Notes: generated by a model not told the origin, from the letters alone. Shown: positions 18,533 to 28,380, counted from the stretch's first letter. The stretch: DNA of 64,000 bases from Cladocopium goreaui (GCA_947184155.2 CAMXCT020000269.1:465225-529224), one strand, 5' to 3'. Made by a program: numbers and translations.

Positions 18533-19006
18533 AATCCTAACATTAGGGGTAGCATTTGCTTCTTTTTTTTTGTACTGGAACCCATAGGGACCCCAATGTT
18601 GCGCAACAGTGATTTTTACAGCCTGGTTGGTGGTTTGGAACATTTTTTATTGTCCATTTCATATACGGGATAATCCTTCCCATTGACTAATATTTTCCAA
18701 GATTGTTAAAACATGTTAAAACCACAACCAGCAGCTCACGTTTGCAGGAGATGTACTCCACCCCCTAGCTGTGCAGTTGACCTCGCCCATGCATTGGGTG
18801 TCCTGGCGTTCGACGAATTTCCATGGAAAAAGGGGAAGATCACCTCTGGGTGAAACTAACCATGTCTGGTTGGTGGTTTGGAACATTTTTTATTTTTCCA
18901 TATATTGGGAATAATAACTCCAACTGACTAATATGTTTCAGAAGGGGTAGGTATACCACCAAGCAGTTTTGGGCTTTGCCTAAGTTATGGGGGTACCCAA
19001 AAATAA
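18533..19006 (+). CDS. Candidate gene spanning two family-B elements
   Basis: Open pieces are 18533-18625, 18732-18868 and 18967-19003 (stop 19004-19006). Removing B4 (18626-18731) and B5 (18869-18966) as GT-AG introns joins them in frame. The middle piece is delimited on both sides by element ends. The minus strand of the same piece is also fully open and arguably more protein-like (WLVSPRGDLPLFPWKFVERQ), so the coding strand is unresolved. No start codon or family is assigned. Confidence 0.3.
18623..18731. repeat. Family B element (B4), possible intron
   Basis: CCTGGTTGGTGG to AACCACAACCAG. Complete. Confidence 0.75.
18866..18966. repeat. Family B element (B5), possible intron
   Basis: CTGGTTGGTGG to ACCACCAAGCAG. 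Complete. Confidence 0.75.
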
Positions 19007-19066
19007 TCCAGAATCAGACCATCCTAGTATTGAGACCTATAGGGATATATGATATAAGGATGTATA

Positions 19067-19213
19067 TAATGTCAACCCCGGATTTTGCTAAACCATGGTT
19101 TATGAAAATTAGTGGGTATTCCCCCAAAAACGTCATGATGAATGATACTTTTTTATGGTACCTTTCCAATGAAATGGCCGCTTTTACGGGGTTTATTAAT
19201 CCAGGGTTGACAT
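19067..19213. repeat. Family E element (E2)
   Basis: Complete copy, directly followed by the family D element D1. Confidence 0.75.
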
Positions 19214-19220
19214 TGCTGAG

Positions 19221-19380
19221 ATATCAATGGCCATTTCAGGATCCTAGATTGGAGGTACCTACCATATATAAGGCCTCTTTTTCAGGCCTAAATTTCAGGG
19301 AATATCCCCACAAAATATGGCCAAACATATGGTACTAACGTACCTCCATTTTAGGATCCTGAAATTCCCATTGAAGATAT
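19221..19380. repeat. Family D palindromic element (D1)
   Basis: Family D is about 140-160 bp. It starts near ATCAATGGCCATTTCAGGAT, has GGAGGTACCTACCATATATA and AGGGAATATCCCCACAA inside, and ends TAGGATCCTGAAATTCCCAT. Copies lie at 20654, 23620, 44253 and 55362. Confidence 0.75.
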
Positions 19381-19531
19381 AGTTTGATAAGTCAAATCAT
19401 ATGATTTTTGGACGTGTCTGAAGATATTTGGTGTATTTACCCTTCAGTCATGAAACACGGCTCGGCTAGCTGAGAAGCCTTCCTATACATGAAGGTTTTT
19501 AATGGGACATTGGAGGCTAAACAATGGAACA

Positions 19532-19671
19532 TACCCTCTGGTAATGACTCACATAGCTATTGAACATTGCCATAGAAATAGCTGAATTACCCATTAAAAT
19601 TAACTATTTATAGTTAATTTACCTATTAAACATATTGATTTTCCATAGCTATGTTAGTTTACTAGAGGGTA
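19532..19671. repeat. Family A element (A5)
   Basis: A longer copy with a duplicated middle (two CATTAAA / CTATTAAACAT blocks). Confidence 0.65.
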
Positions 19672-20227
19672 ACATCATCTATGTTTATGGGGATTTTATC
19701 CACTACCATGTTTGATTACTGGAGGATAGAACCTACAATGACGGTCCCAATAAGTTGGTTGCAACCAAAATGCATTGTTAGGTTTTTGTCGATATGGATG
19801 TGGTCAAAATGGAAGACCTAGGGGACCACAGATGTTAATGTCTAGTTTAATATTCACCATCCGGTTATTGGGGTACATAATTTTGACCCATACCCATATA
19901 GTTGCTGGGGGTTATAAGATGTTATAAACCAATTTAACTGGAGGGGGGGCCACCTTGTAAGAAGAGTTGTTTCTCAACAGAAACCCGGATTGATTCAAGT
20001 CTGAATATTTTTCACATCCAAATGATGGTCATAATTACCTACATATGATGATTGTAAAATGATATGTATATACATATATATATATAACCATGAACATTTG
20101 GTGGTTGCGAAGACAGCAAATGGATTATGTTAGACATGTCGCCATAAATAATGATAATCTCAAACATAGCACACGTTTCCAATTTAGGATTTCTTATGAT
20201 TTGCCCAGATGAGGAATATATCAGTAC
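19672..20227. other. Non-coding stretch
   Basis: AT-rich, with a fragment of family C (GGGGGGGCCACCTTGTAAG) near 19946-19964 and a short TA run at 20064-20082. No gene was seen. Confidence 0.45.
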
Positions 20228-20318
20228 CCATATGCGCCATGTATGAGATATTTACCAACATTTCCGCCGTAAATGGCCCGGTCATGTAGGTAAATATACT
20301 ATACATGGAGCATATGGG
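20228..20318. repeat. Family G palindromic element (G1)
   Basis: Ends CCATATGCGCCATGTATGAG and ATACATGGAGCATATGG. Related copies at 46823, 53676, 54392 and 55132 carry CATATGCTCCATG ends and an inner AAATCACCCA or GGTGATTT. Confidence 0.65.
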
Positions 20319-20367
20319 GTATATTATAGTATATGGCCACTAAGCAACGGGATAATGAGGAGAAGCT

Positions 20368-20571
20368 GTGGGATGGAATGTCCTTCAATTTTTAAGACGA
20401 TCCCAATTTCGGTCGGAAGGGATTGGATGGTTTACGATGATAAAAGACTGGGACTTTGAGCGGCAACAGAGTTTGGGATTCAACCCGCAGCTGGTTGTAG
20501 AGCCTCTCACAATGAGGCCATCATTCATTGTCGGTGCTGGTAGGTTCCTACAATCAACTTGGCCCAGCTAG
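20368..20571 (+). CDS. Exon-like open frame, unknown
   Basis: An open frame of 67 codons starting GTG rather than ATG, ending in TAG. It has mixed composition (FTMIKDWDFERQQSLGFNPQ). It could be an exon between elements G1 and D2. No family recognised. Confidence 0.28.
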   Translation: MGWNVLQFLRRSQFRSEGIGWFTMIKDWDFERQQSLGFNPQLVVEPLTMRPSFIVGAGRFLQSTWPS

Positions 20572-20653
20572 AATCATGCAAGACTCGAAAAACATGATTC
20601 CAACAAACATGTGCGTGCTGTGTTTCATACCCCAATTTTTGAGTTGTGCCTTT

Positions 20654-20790
20654 ATATCAACGGCCATTTCAGGAACCTAAATTGGAGGTACCTACCATAT
20701 ATAAGGCCTTAATTTCAGGGAATATCCCCACCAAATATTGCCTTATAATACAGTACAGTACCTCCATTTTAGGGTCCTGACATTTTCTCT
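20654..20790. repeat. Family D element (D2)
   Basis: The left end is complete and the right end altered (AGGGTCCTGACATTTTCTCT). Confidence 0.7.
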
Positions 20791-21168
20791 GATTATGATT
20801 CTGCTAATGCTGGACTGATTTGCAGCGGCTTGTTGCCACAGCAGCATCCCAAATCTCAGAGACTTGCGGCTTTTGTTGGCTCGAAGGGTTGATGTGTTGC
20901 TGTTGATGTTCCAAGTATTTTGATTAAGACAATAATAAAGCATCCCCCAGTCATCACTTTTTTTTTTCGGTGGTATGGTTACCATCAACAATTGGGTGGT
21001 TAACATGGCATTGTTTTACCCACAGAATTGTTTGTTTATTTTCTGAAGATCCGGTGTTCAAACATACCTCAGGTGGAAATCAAGTCCTAATCAACTACAG
21101 TCTTTGCTGAACACTTTGGTTTCATTGTGTGGTTCGATGTTGCCGCCCCCGTTGGAAATCCTTCAGTA

Positions 21169-22281
21169 ATGCTTCAAGTAAAGGTCTCGTTCCCAAGTGG
21201 TTGCGGTGAGACTCTGGCACTTCCACAAAACTCTACAGTGGGTGAGCTGAAAGTTCTGGTGCAGAAGTCATTCAGGCAAGGATTTCTGAAGCTTGTCACA
21301 GAGAAGGGACACGTCCTGACCAATTCTGAAGACTCTTTGCTCACTGCGGGAATCCAAGAAGGAGCACACTTAACTGTTGTTGCACAACAGCCCAAAGTGG
21401 CAGCAACAGCAGGAGCTTTTGCAATATGGTGCTGTGGGGGTCATAGAATTGTGACTTGGGGCATGCCAGGCAAGGGTGGCGACAGCTCTGCAGTAAAAGA
21501 TCAGCTCAAGAATGTCCAGCAAGTTCAGGCCACAGACGGGGCATTTGCCGCCATCTTGGCAGATGGATCAGTCGTTTCCTGGGGCGATCCAGACTGTGGT
21601 GGCGACAACTCTGCAATTCGAGATCAGCTCAAGAATGTCCAGCAAGTTCAGGCCACAGGAGCGGCATTTGCTGCCATCTTGGCAGATGGATCAGTCGTTT
21701 CCTGGGGCGATCCAGACCGTGGTGGCGACAACTCTGCAGTTCGAGATCAGCTCAAGAATGTGCAGCAAGTTCAGGCCACACGAGCGGCATTTGCTGCCAT
21801 CTTGGCAGATGGATCCGTCGTTACTTGGGGCAAACCAGGCCATGGTGGCGACAACTCTGCAGTTCGAGATCAGCTCAAGAATGTGCAGCAAGTTCGGTCC
21901 ACAGGATTTGCATTTGCTGCGATCTTAGCAGATGGATCAGTCGTTTCCTGGGGCGATCCAGACCGTGGTGGCGACAGCTCTGCAGTTCGAGATCAGCTCA
22001 AGAATGTCCAGCAAGTTCAGGCCACAGACGAGGCATTTGCTGCTATCTTGGCAGATGGATCAGTCGTTACCTGGGGCAGTCAAAGGTTTGGTGGCGACAG
22101 CTCTGCAGTTCGAGATCAGCTCAAGAATGTGCAGCAAGTTCAGACCACGAGAGGAGGGCCATTTGCCACGAAAGGAGGGGCATTTGCTGCGATCTCATCT
22201 GATGGATCCGTCGTTTCCTGGGGCGATCCAGACCGTGGTGGCGACAGCTCTGCAGTTCGAGATCAGCTTCATTATGTGTAG
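21169..22281 (+). CDS. Ubiquitin-like domain plus RCC1-like repeat protein
   Basis: A single uninterrupted frame of 370 codons from the first ATG. The open frame extends 14 codons upstream, but only from a GTG, and the ATG falls exactly where the ubiquitin-like fold would start (MLQVKVSFPSGCGETLALP). Residues 1-72 resemble ubiquitin-like modules. Residues 79-370 are about seven repeats of 41 residues (123 bp) with the core AAILADGSVVSWGDPDRGGD and DQLKNVQQVQAT. They resemble RCC1/HERC beta-propeller blades, though shorter than the usual 50. The repeats are almost identical in DNA, implying recent duplication or conversion. One late unit carries a 7-residue insertion (GGPFATK). RCC1-type propellers usually bind protein partners, so a role in ubiquitin signalling is only an inference. 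No intron is visible in the coding part. Confidence 0.85.
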   Translation: MLQVKVSFPSGCGETLALPQNSTVGELKVLVQKSFRQGFLKLVTEKGHVLTNSEDSLLTAGIQEGAHLTVVAQQPKVAATAGAFAIWCCGGHRIVTWGMPGKGGDSSAVKDQLKNVQQVQATDGAFAAILADGSVVSWGDPDCGGDNSAIRDQLKNVQQVQATGAAFAAILADGSVVSWGDPDRGGDNSAVRDQLKNVQQVQATRAAFAAILADGSVVTWGKPGHGGDNSAVRDQLKNVQQVRSTGFAFAAILADGSVVSWGDPDRGGDSSAVRDQLKNVQQVQATDEAFAAILADGSVVTWGSQRFGGDSSAVRDQLKNVQQVQTTRGGPFATKGGAFAAISSDGSVVSWGDPDRGGDSSAVRDQLHYV

Positions 22282-22813
22282 CTCTATCATAGATTATTGT
22301 CTTGACATTTTGACAGAATGGCCCGTCGGAACAGTTCGACTTGACTTGCTGAAAGAAGCGTTGATGGGTAGTGCTTTGTGTGGTAGGTCGATGGACATAC
22401 TTCTTAGCCTTATGATATATGTATAATATAAATATATAATGTGTATGTATAATTCTTATAAACATATTATATATATACATGATATTACATGAATACAATA
22501 TGTATATGAGTATAGTGTACATATTCCTTGGGTAAAGTACCTTGGATTGGTACTTGATCAATAGCCATGTCATGGATGGAGATCTAAGCTCCGGGTTGAA
22601 GCAGCAACTATGGAGATGGGTTGCTGGGGGTCGCTGGGGGTTGCTGGGGGTTGCTGGGATGATGATTGCTAGTGATGACTGGGATCATTCCCGAAAATTT
22701 CCTGCGTAAAACGCACTAGTAAGATGATGCTTCACTTGCTCGATCCTTTTCCTTGATCACATATACCGAATTTCATAGCTGAACAATGCCGCTTTGCGAC
22801 TTTCGAATATGAA
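22282..22813. other. Non-coding stretch after the RCC1-like gene
   Basis: A TA-rich run at 22408-22520 is followed by four GGGTTGCTGG units at 22614-22660. No gene was recognised. Confidence 0.5.
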
Positions 22814-22917
22814 TACCCTCTGGTAATTTAACATAGCTATTGAAAATCACCATTTTTTATGGGAAAACTCACTATTAATGGTCATTTTCAATAGCTACGT
22901 TAAATTACCAGAGGGTA
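22814..22917. repeat. Family A element (A6)
   Basis: Complete copy with ends ATACCCTCTGGTAATTT and AAATTACCAGAGGGTAT. The right flank is open in one plus-strand frame for about 90 codons, but that runs into (TA)n at 23050-23120. Confidence 0.8.
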
Positions 22918-23309
22918 TGTGGATAGATTAAAGCTGGATAAATTCTCAAGACCTCACTGCGAGGTCACTAGGAAGGATTTTTTTTGGTCACTAGAAAGGA
23001 TTCCATGGCTTTTCCACATCTGTCTTTGTTTAAAAGTGATAAACGACATCGATATATATATACACATACATACATATTATACGTGTATATATATATATTT
23101 ATTATATGTATATATATATATCACATTGAGGAGGTTATATACTATATACCCATTACATTCTCACGATGTAGGCCCACATGTACCGACGTATTCCATATAA
23201 ACACTTCGTCTACAGCAGGCTTCCGAGCTGAACTCCCCAGCAGGACCTGGCTAAAAACATAGTAGCCTTGTTTCGGCCAGGTCGTATTGGTTTCAAGTTA
23301 TGACTATAT
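22918..23309. other. Possible exon followed by TA microsatellite
   Basis: Plus-strand positions 22919-23045 read a plausible peptide (LDKFSRPHCEVTRKDFFWSL) and then enter a TATA/CATA run at 23053-23122. The end of a second short frame (AELPSRTWLKT) lies at 23225-23262. Neither is supported beyond being open. Confidence 0.25.
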
Positions 23310-23418
23310 TACCCTCTGGTAAACTAACATAACTATGGAAAATCACCATTTTATAATGGGTAAATCAACTATTTCTATGGCCATTTTCAATAGCTATGTA
23401 AACGTTTGCCAGAGGGCA
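23310..23418. repeat. Family A element (A7)
   Basis: Complete, with right end GTTTGCCAGAGGGCA. Confidence 0.75.
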
Positions 23419-23440
23419 ATTCAATGGGTTGAATCATGGT

Positions 23441-23540
23441 AATGATGTAGAATGATGTAGAATGATGTAGAATGATGTAGAATGATGTAGAATGATGTAG
23501 AATGATGTAGAATGATGTAGAATGATGTAGAATGATGTAG
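23441..23540. repeat. Ten perfect copies of AATGATGTAG
   Basis: A 10-bp unit repeated ten times without a mismatch. The period is not a multiple of three. It gives a His/Ser/Phe/Tyr frame on the minus strand, which is rejected as a gene. Confidence 0.95.
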
Positions 23541-23619
23541 AATTGGTTGATACGGTGATCGGATGCCCATGACTACCAACAAGGGAATTTGCATGGTAGT
23601 CAATAAGGGAATATCCATG

Positions 23620-23775
23620 TCAATGGCCATTTCAGGAACCGATTGATTGATGGTACCTCCCCTATATAAGGTCTATGTTTCAGGGCTAAATTTCAGGGAA
23701 TATCCCCACAATTCATATGGCCCAAACTATGGTACTAACGTACCTCCATTTTAGGATCCTGAAATTCCCATTGAT
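23620..23775. repeat. Family D element (D3)
   Basis: Complete copy from TCAATGGCCATTTCAGGAAC to TTAGGATCCTGAAATTCCCA. Confidence 0.75.
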
Positions 23776-24181
23776 TAATTTACAAGTTATGGAAAGTTAT
23801 GGGATATCTAACCCTATGACAACCCCACCATTCTTGCTATATGTTGTAGTTGTATCACTGAATGAAAGTAATAATCAATATTCGTGATATTATTATCAAT
23901 AATCATTATATTATTGTTATACCTCTATACTGGCTCTCCATTGTTCGCATGGTATTTACGCTGAACCATGTGATAATACAAATTTACATATCATGTTCCT
24001 ATACACCCCAAATAAAATCCCTTAAATCACCGTGTTTATTGTTTGGATCACCCTCTTTCATGGTGATTTTTTTTTTTCGCAGTTTTGATGATTAAATCAC
24101 AATTTCTGATGCTTAAATCTCAGTTTGTACTGTTGAAATGAGCATTGTTCATGACGAAATACGCCCCCAAAAAATTTTGGG
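23776..24181. other. AT-rich non-coding stretch
   Basis: Only short open frames. Words ATAATCATTATATTATTG and similar suggest simple sequence. No gene recognised. Confidence 0.45.
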
Positions 24182-24287
24182 TACCCTCTGGTAAACTAAC
24201 ATAGCTATGTAAAATCACCATTTTTAACGGGTAAATCAACTATAAATGGCCATTTTCAATAGCTATGTAAACATTTACCAGATGGGT
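24182..24287. repeat. Family A element (A8)
   Basis: Complete. Its right end and flank (CCAGATGGGTGCGACATCCT) are the inverted copy of 2590-2640. Confidence 0.8.
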
Positions 24288-24516
24288 GCGACATCCTGGC
24301 TGATAGGTGGTAAACATCCATAAACATCCCACATATGTTTCCTATTTTTTGAGGCTTTTCAACATGTTTCAACCATCCGTTTGGTGGTACATGATCTTTT
24401 TTGGCTTTCAACCATCCAAGCCATCCCATTATCATCCCATTATTCACCATTGTTAACCATTAAATCACAATTTTTCTGGTGGTTAAATCACCATTTTGGG
24501 TATGTGGGGTTGCTAA

Positions 24517-24921
24517 ACATCCCACGTTCTTCGAACTGCCCAGGTGCCCCTAGAACTTCGGCCATGCAAAATGCCCATGCAGTGGCTAAAGAGGTGCCGA
24601 GGAGCCGGAGGATGCGATGAAAATCGGATCATACCTTGGTGGTTTCTACATGACTGGACCATTTATGGGGTACCCGGCCTGGTAATTTAACGTCGCTATT
24701 GAAAATTGCCATAGAAATAGTGAGTTTTCCTATGAAAAATGGTGGATCTTTCAATAGCTACGTTAAATTACCAGAGGGTAAATGTTGGTAAATATCTCAG
24801 CACCATGTTTCGCAACTGGGCTATGTGGGAATCCATCGGACAGTACCAAAAAATCGAAATCTGCAATGTGAGGCCACCCAGTTACCCAGTTACCCTCTGG
24901 GAAGAGACGGAGAGATTTTGA
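24517..24921 (+). CDS. Candidate two-exon frame across element A9
   Basis: Open frame 24517-24681 ends ...GGC CTG at the GT of element A9. Open frame 24775-24921 starts AGG GTA after its CAG and ends in TGA. Removing 24682-24774 (93 nt) gives one frame of 103 codons, whereas read-through meets TAA three codons into the element. The peptide looks ordinary (CKMPMQWLKRCRGAGGCDEN; WAMWESIGQYQKIEICNV). The minus strand is also open on the right side (WVTGWPHIADFDFLVLSDGF) and would splice in frame too, to end ten codons later. Strand is therefore uncertain. Confidence 0.35.
24671..24780. repeat. Family A element (A9), possible intron
   Basis: Left end TACCCGGCCTGGTAATTTAA and right end TTAAATTACCAGAGGGTA. 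The left arm has GGCCT in place of TCT. The right ends of A18 and A19 carry the matching CCAGGCCGGGT. Confidence 0.75.
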
Positions 24922-25003
24922 ACTGGTTGGTGGTTTGGAAGTACTGGGAATATTGGTGGTTGGTAATTTAGCCAATAATCATAAATTGGGTGATGATCAA
25001 TCA

Positions 25004-25120
25004 TATTACCCTCTGGTAAATTAACTTGTTGACCCTGATTTTATCACCAATGTTTAATGGACACATTCGTCGTCCAAGCCCGATGACTGCCAGGGTCTAT
25101 GTTAATTTACCAGAGGGTAT
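25004..25120. repeat. Family A-like element, variant middle
   Basis: Ends TTACCCTCTGGTAAATTAAC and GTTAATTTACCAGAGGGTAT, with an inner AGGGTCTATG as at 1438-1540. Confidence 0.7.
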
Positions 25121-25205
25121 AAGTTGGTTTAGATTCGCCCCAGTAACTAGTTCGTTATAAGTACCATAAACCATAGTGACATTGGAGTTATAAACCAACT
25201 TAGTA

Positions 25206-25318
25206 TCCCATGACGGATCCTAACGGTGCTGCTATATTAATGGTGTGCCATGGATCCCATCAATATACCCCAGTCATGTTAGCATATATACCAGCACCAT
25301 GGATGGATCCGTCATGGG
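25206..25318. repeat. Family F palindromic element (F1)
   Basis: Ends TCCCATGACGGATCC and GGATCCGTCATGGG, with CAGCACCATGGAT inside. A fragment of family C lies just left (25121-25205). Related copies at 51697-51773 and 57367-57656. Confidence 0.7.
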
Positions 25319-25668
25319 TGATATATGATCCGATGAATCGCATTATGATGATTATCATTACTGTATACTATGATATTATGATGGATTATAATACTTTATG
25401 ATGATCTATTATCATTAAAATATGATTATATTATCATAATATGATCTATTATCATCCATTCATGATAATATTTTATGATGATCTAGTATCATTAATGGAT
25501 TATCTTGACCTAATATTATCATAACTGGATCATCCACCGAAAAAATTAAAAAAAACATTTTAATCTGGTATGGTATCAGGAGTTAAGATTCTACGAACCA
25601 TCAATTTTTTATGATCTATGAGAATAAATGATAATATTGATTATCGGGAAAATAATCAATGATATACA
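25319..25668. other. ATGATGATTAT-type AT-rich stretch
   Basis: TATCATTA and ATGATGAT words repeat irregularly. No gene. Confidence 0.5.
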
Positions 25669-26012
25669 TGGTTACTATATAGCATAATTGTTATAAACAA
25701 CCCGCAATACCATAGTAACCCAAATTTGATAACCATGTGATGTTAAGAGATGGCTCGTATATGTCGTCAATAGATGTTAACGTAGTGTTGATAGGCGAGA
25801 ATCCAGATAGTAATCCTCCAGCAATAGTCCTGGCTTTGCTGAGATTGTTATTCTTTGATTTTCCAAAAATCCACCAGAACCGTTCTTATAGGATTTGTTT
25901 GAGGAATATTCCTATAAGAACAAGGGTTAAATAGGGTTAAGCTTACCTATAGGGTAATACAAGGCTTGATGTTTGTGTCCCTTACTGTTCTTATATCAAC
26001 CTCGATGTTGAT
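25669..26012 (+). repeat. Dispersed repeat of about 345 bp, copy 2
   Basis: Direct copy of 3538-3887 with scattered substitutions (for example GTCAATAGATGTTAACGTAG here, GTTAACATAG there). Confidence 0.75.
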
Positions 26013-26083
26013 GGGTTTTTTCCAAGGGTTGTGGGCCCTGGTTTTATGGTGACCGCCAACATATCCAACATGGGATGGGATAG

Positions 26084-26684
26084 CGCCTTGCAAAAATCCA
26101 TGGGCTGGAGCTATGGAGGCCCTACCAACATTTACCATCTGGTTATGACTAACATAGCCATGGAAAGATCCACCCATTTTTAATAGGTAAACCATCTATT
26201 TCTATGGGCCATCTATACAATGGCTATGTTAGTCATAACCAGAGGGTACCCCAAAACCACCCAGCCATGTAGCTACCGTCAGTGTAGGTCGGTGACAAGC
26301 ATTTTTTTGGGCTCGTGCTTTTCGATCGGCCATTTCAGGAAGATTTTTCTTCGCTGCGACAGTCTCTTGGAGCCAGGTTTGGTGGACCAAACGTGGCAAA
26401 AAGTGGGTGGGATGGCGCAAGGCCATCCTGGATACAGCACCACTGCAGCGGAAACTGACCCGGCAGGCAAGTTTGTCTGTGTTGCTGAGAAGCTCAAGGA
26501 AACGAAGACGGAAGTGGGCGTGACGAACTTGTTGGTGCAACTTTACATTCGAGCGCCATTTCTCCAATATTTGGCATACAGAGACCTCCAGGCCGTGTGT
26601 TTGGCATGTGGTAAAAGCAGGTGTGGGATGCAGGTCCGCAATCCAGAGGCCAAACAAGTTTTGCAGTGTTTGGCATTAGGGTAG
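26084..26684 (+). CDS. Candidate two-exon frame across element A11
   Basis: Open 26084-26141, then, after removing 26142-26244 (CATCTG|GTTATG to CCAGAG|GGTACC), open 26245-26684 to TAG. The second exon is 440 nt, GC-richer than its surroundings, and protein-like towards its end (CVAEKLKETKTEVGVTNLLV). The splice uses AG|G, in line with a common dinoflagellate acceptor preference. With the upstream CAG the joined codon would be TGA. The minus strand 26657-26243 is also open (VCQILEKWRSNVKLHQQVRH), so strand is uncertain. Confidence 0.3.
26132..26248. repeat. Family A element, GTTATGAC subtype (A11)
   Basis: TACCATCTGGTTATGACTAA to TTAGTCATAACCAGAGGGTA. Complete. Confidence 0.8.
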
Positions 26685-26799
26685 TATGAGCGGAGGTGCC
26701 CCGAGCACTTCACCAAAGATATCTCTCTCGCAGGGCACATGCCGAAAGCGATGGTTTTCGCAGGGCGTCACGACTTCCATACTTCATCCAGTATATACA

Positions 26800-26925
26800 T
26801 ACAAGGTGGTGCCCCATAGTTAACTAAGTTGGTTTACAACTCCAATAACTATGGTTTATGGTATTTATAACTATAGTTACTGGGGCTTATAAACCAACTT
26901 ATAACTGGGGGGCCTCACATTGTAT
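26800..26925. repeat. Family C element (C4)
   Basis: TACAAGGTGGTGCCCCATAG to GGGGGGCCTCACATTGTA. Complete with some wear. Confidence 0.75.
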
Positions 26926-26988
26926 TAATTATGATTAATGTATTCAGGCGTTTGTCCCATTCCTGTCGTATGTCATATCACCTCATGA

Positions 26989-27309
26989 TTCTGGAAGCGT
27001 TTTCCCAATGCCGTCTCGATCGGAAGAATGATGATCACCAATGTTGGGAATCCTGATATTGGCCCCCATGGGCATGCACCATCTGTTGAAATTGAACATA
27101 GCGAACTGGGAAATCCCGAAAATATCCAAAAATGGAGGTTTAACTTGGTGGGAAAATCATCTGTTTTTTTGGGGGGCAGATTTTGTAAAAATAACCAGAT
27201 GGTAACTTTCAACATGGCAGATATATCAACCGCTATAGCAGGCTTCCGCCACAGATTTGATTCATGCCTGGTTTTACACACCATAAATGTAGGTACCCTC
27301 TGGTTATGA
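26989..27309 (+). CDS. Exon-like open frame, unknown protein
   Basis: Open from 26989, with an ATG at 27028, to a stop just inside element A12. The peptide is ordinary (PHGHAPSVEIEHSELGNPEN, FNMADISTAIAGFRHRFDSC). If A12 is spliced at CTCTG|GTTATG the next codon is TGA, so the frame ends here either way. No family recognised. Confidence 0.35.
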   Translation, partial: FWKRFPNAVSIGRMMITNVGNPDIGPHGHAPSVEIEHSELGNPENIQKWRFNLVGKSSVFLGGRFCKNNQMVTFNMADISTAIAGFRHRFDSCLVLHTINVGTLWL

Positions 27310-27402
27310 CTAACATAGCCATGGAAAGTGGCCCATTTATAGATGGTTTACCTATTAACAATGGTGATTTTCCATGGCTATGTTAGTCATAACCAGATGG
27401 TA
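27294..27402. repeat. Family A element, GTTATGAC subtype (A12)
   Basis: Complete, with right end GTCATAACCAGATGGTA. Confidence 0.8.
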
Positions 27403-27721
27403 GTTGCAGTATGTTACAATCCAAGATGTCCCGTTCTACCAGATTATATAAATTATACCCGTATCATTTCCGAAAAACATCTCCCATATCAAAATGAGAA
27501 ATTGTAGGTACCTGCAATTGACCTTACATAGCCGCTACATAGACCTGAAAAAACATTGTAGCTACCTCCAATTGAGTAAGTTCCTTAGATTTAGCACTGA
27601 TATTTTGGGCTTACCACATTATTAACCACCATCAACCGCATTAACCATCACAATAATGTTCCATACAAACCATGGTTAATATTTCGACAGTGGTGCCATT
27701 AACCATAACCATTAACTATCA
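27403..27721. other. Non-coding stretch
   Basis: Holds short ATTAACCA-type words from 27617 on. No gene seen. Confidence 0.45.
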
Positions 27722-27852
27722 TTACCCTCTGGTAATTTAACATAGCTATTGAACATTGCCATAGAAATACCGAACTTAAAAATGGGTGGAATTTCCAATA
27801 ATAATCCTAACTGACTCATATTTTTCAGAGGGGTAGGCTAACCACCAACCAG
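27722..27852. repeat. Chimera of family A left half and family B right half
   Basis: TTACCCTCTGGTAATTTAAC begins an A element. At about 27781 it switches to the right half of B (CATATTTTTCAGAGGGG to ACCACCAACCAG). Copia-2 is inserted 12 bp further on. Confidence 0.65.
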
Positions 27853-27864
27853 TTAACCATTATC

Positions 27865-28024
27865 TGTAAAAGTGCGAGATGTTTCAAGCACTGTTGTCAA
27901 GCTGCAACTGTCGGCACCTTTTGCTGTTGCACGCACTCAATCTGTATGTTGTCAACAGGAGTTGACTCAAGGCCTTGAACCACAGGCCAGTGTTGATATG
28001 ACATGTTGAATATGTACATTGACA
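27865..28024 (-). repeat. Copia-2 3' LTR
   Basis: Starts TGTAAAAGTGCGAG and ends GTACATTGACA. Identical by eye to the other LTR. Confidence 0.95.
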
Positions 28025-28036
28025 CGACCCCTCAGA
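28025..28036 (-). other. Copia-2 polypurine tract (candidate)
   Basis: The minus strand reads TCTGAGGGGTCG directly before the 3' LTR, the expected place for plus-strand priming. Confidence 0.5.
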
Positions 28037-28380
28037 TGTTGGCTATGTTAGCCAGCAGATGTTGACTATATATTCTACATGGGTCTGTGTTCAATAAATG
28101 TTGCAACTAATGTTGAAACTATAAACATGTTGAAACTGAAACAGCATTATGTTGACTACTCATGCATGAGTGTTGGTTCATCCTCTGTACAAATGCCGAT
28201 GGCTTGGTTTATCTTTATACACCTGTTGCAGCCGCAGGTGTTGGACGAAAAAACACTTGCTTAATTATGCGCACTTCAAGCTCTCATGTGTTGAGCGTCA
28301 TGTTGCGCAGGGCTCTGTTGTTTTGGTGCTTCTGCACCGGGATGTTGTCTGAGCTCCATCCCTGTTGTGATCATTGTTGA

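Noticed and set aside
21127..21168. GTG start 14 codons upstream for the RCC1-like gene
   Set aside because: Nuclear eukaryotic genes start at ATG, and the first ATG fits the beginning of the ubiquitin-like domain. An upstream exon remains possible.
21456..22202. Alternative plus-strand frames of 138-248 codons over the RCC1-like gene
   Set aside because: Shadows of the 123-bp repeat. They lack a distinct start or any non-repeat domain.
22919..23200. 93-codon frame after element A6 as a gene
   Set aside because: The right half is a TA/CATA microsatellite, and before the element the matching phase hits TGA after three codons.
23441..23540. Ten 10-bp repeats as a CRISPR array
   Set aside because: There are no spacers between units and the context is eukaryotic. 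It is a simple tandem repeat.
26245..26684. Element A11 splice at CAG|AGGG for the plus-strand frame
   Set aside because: This junction creates TGA in the required phase. Only the AGAG|GG junction keeps the frame, so the model was given low confidence.
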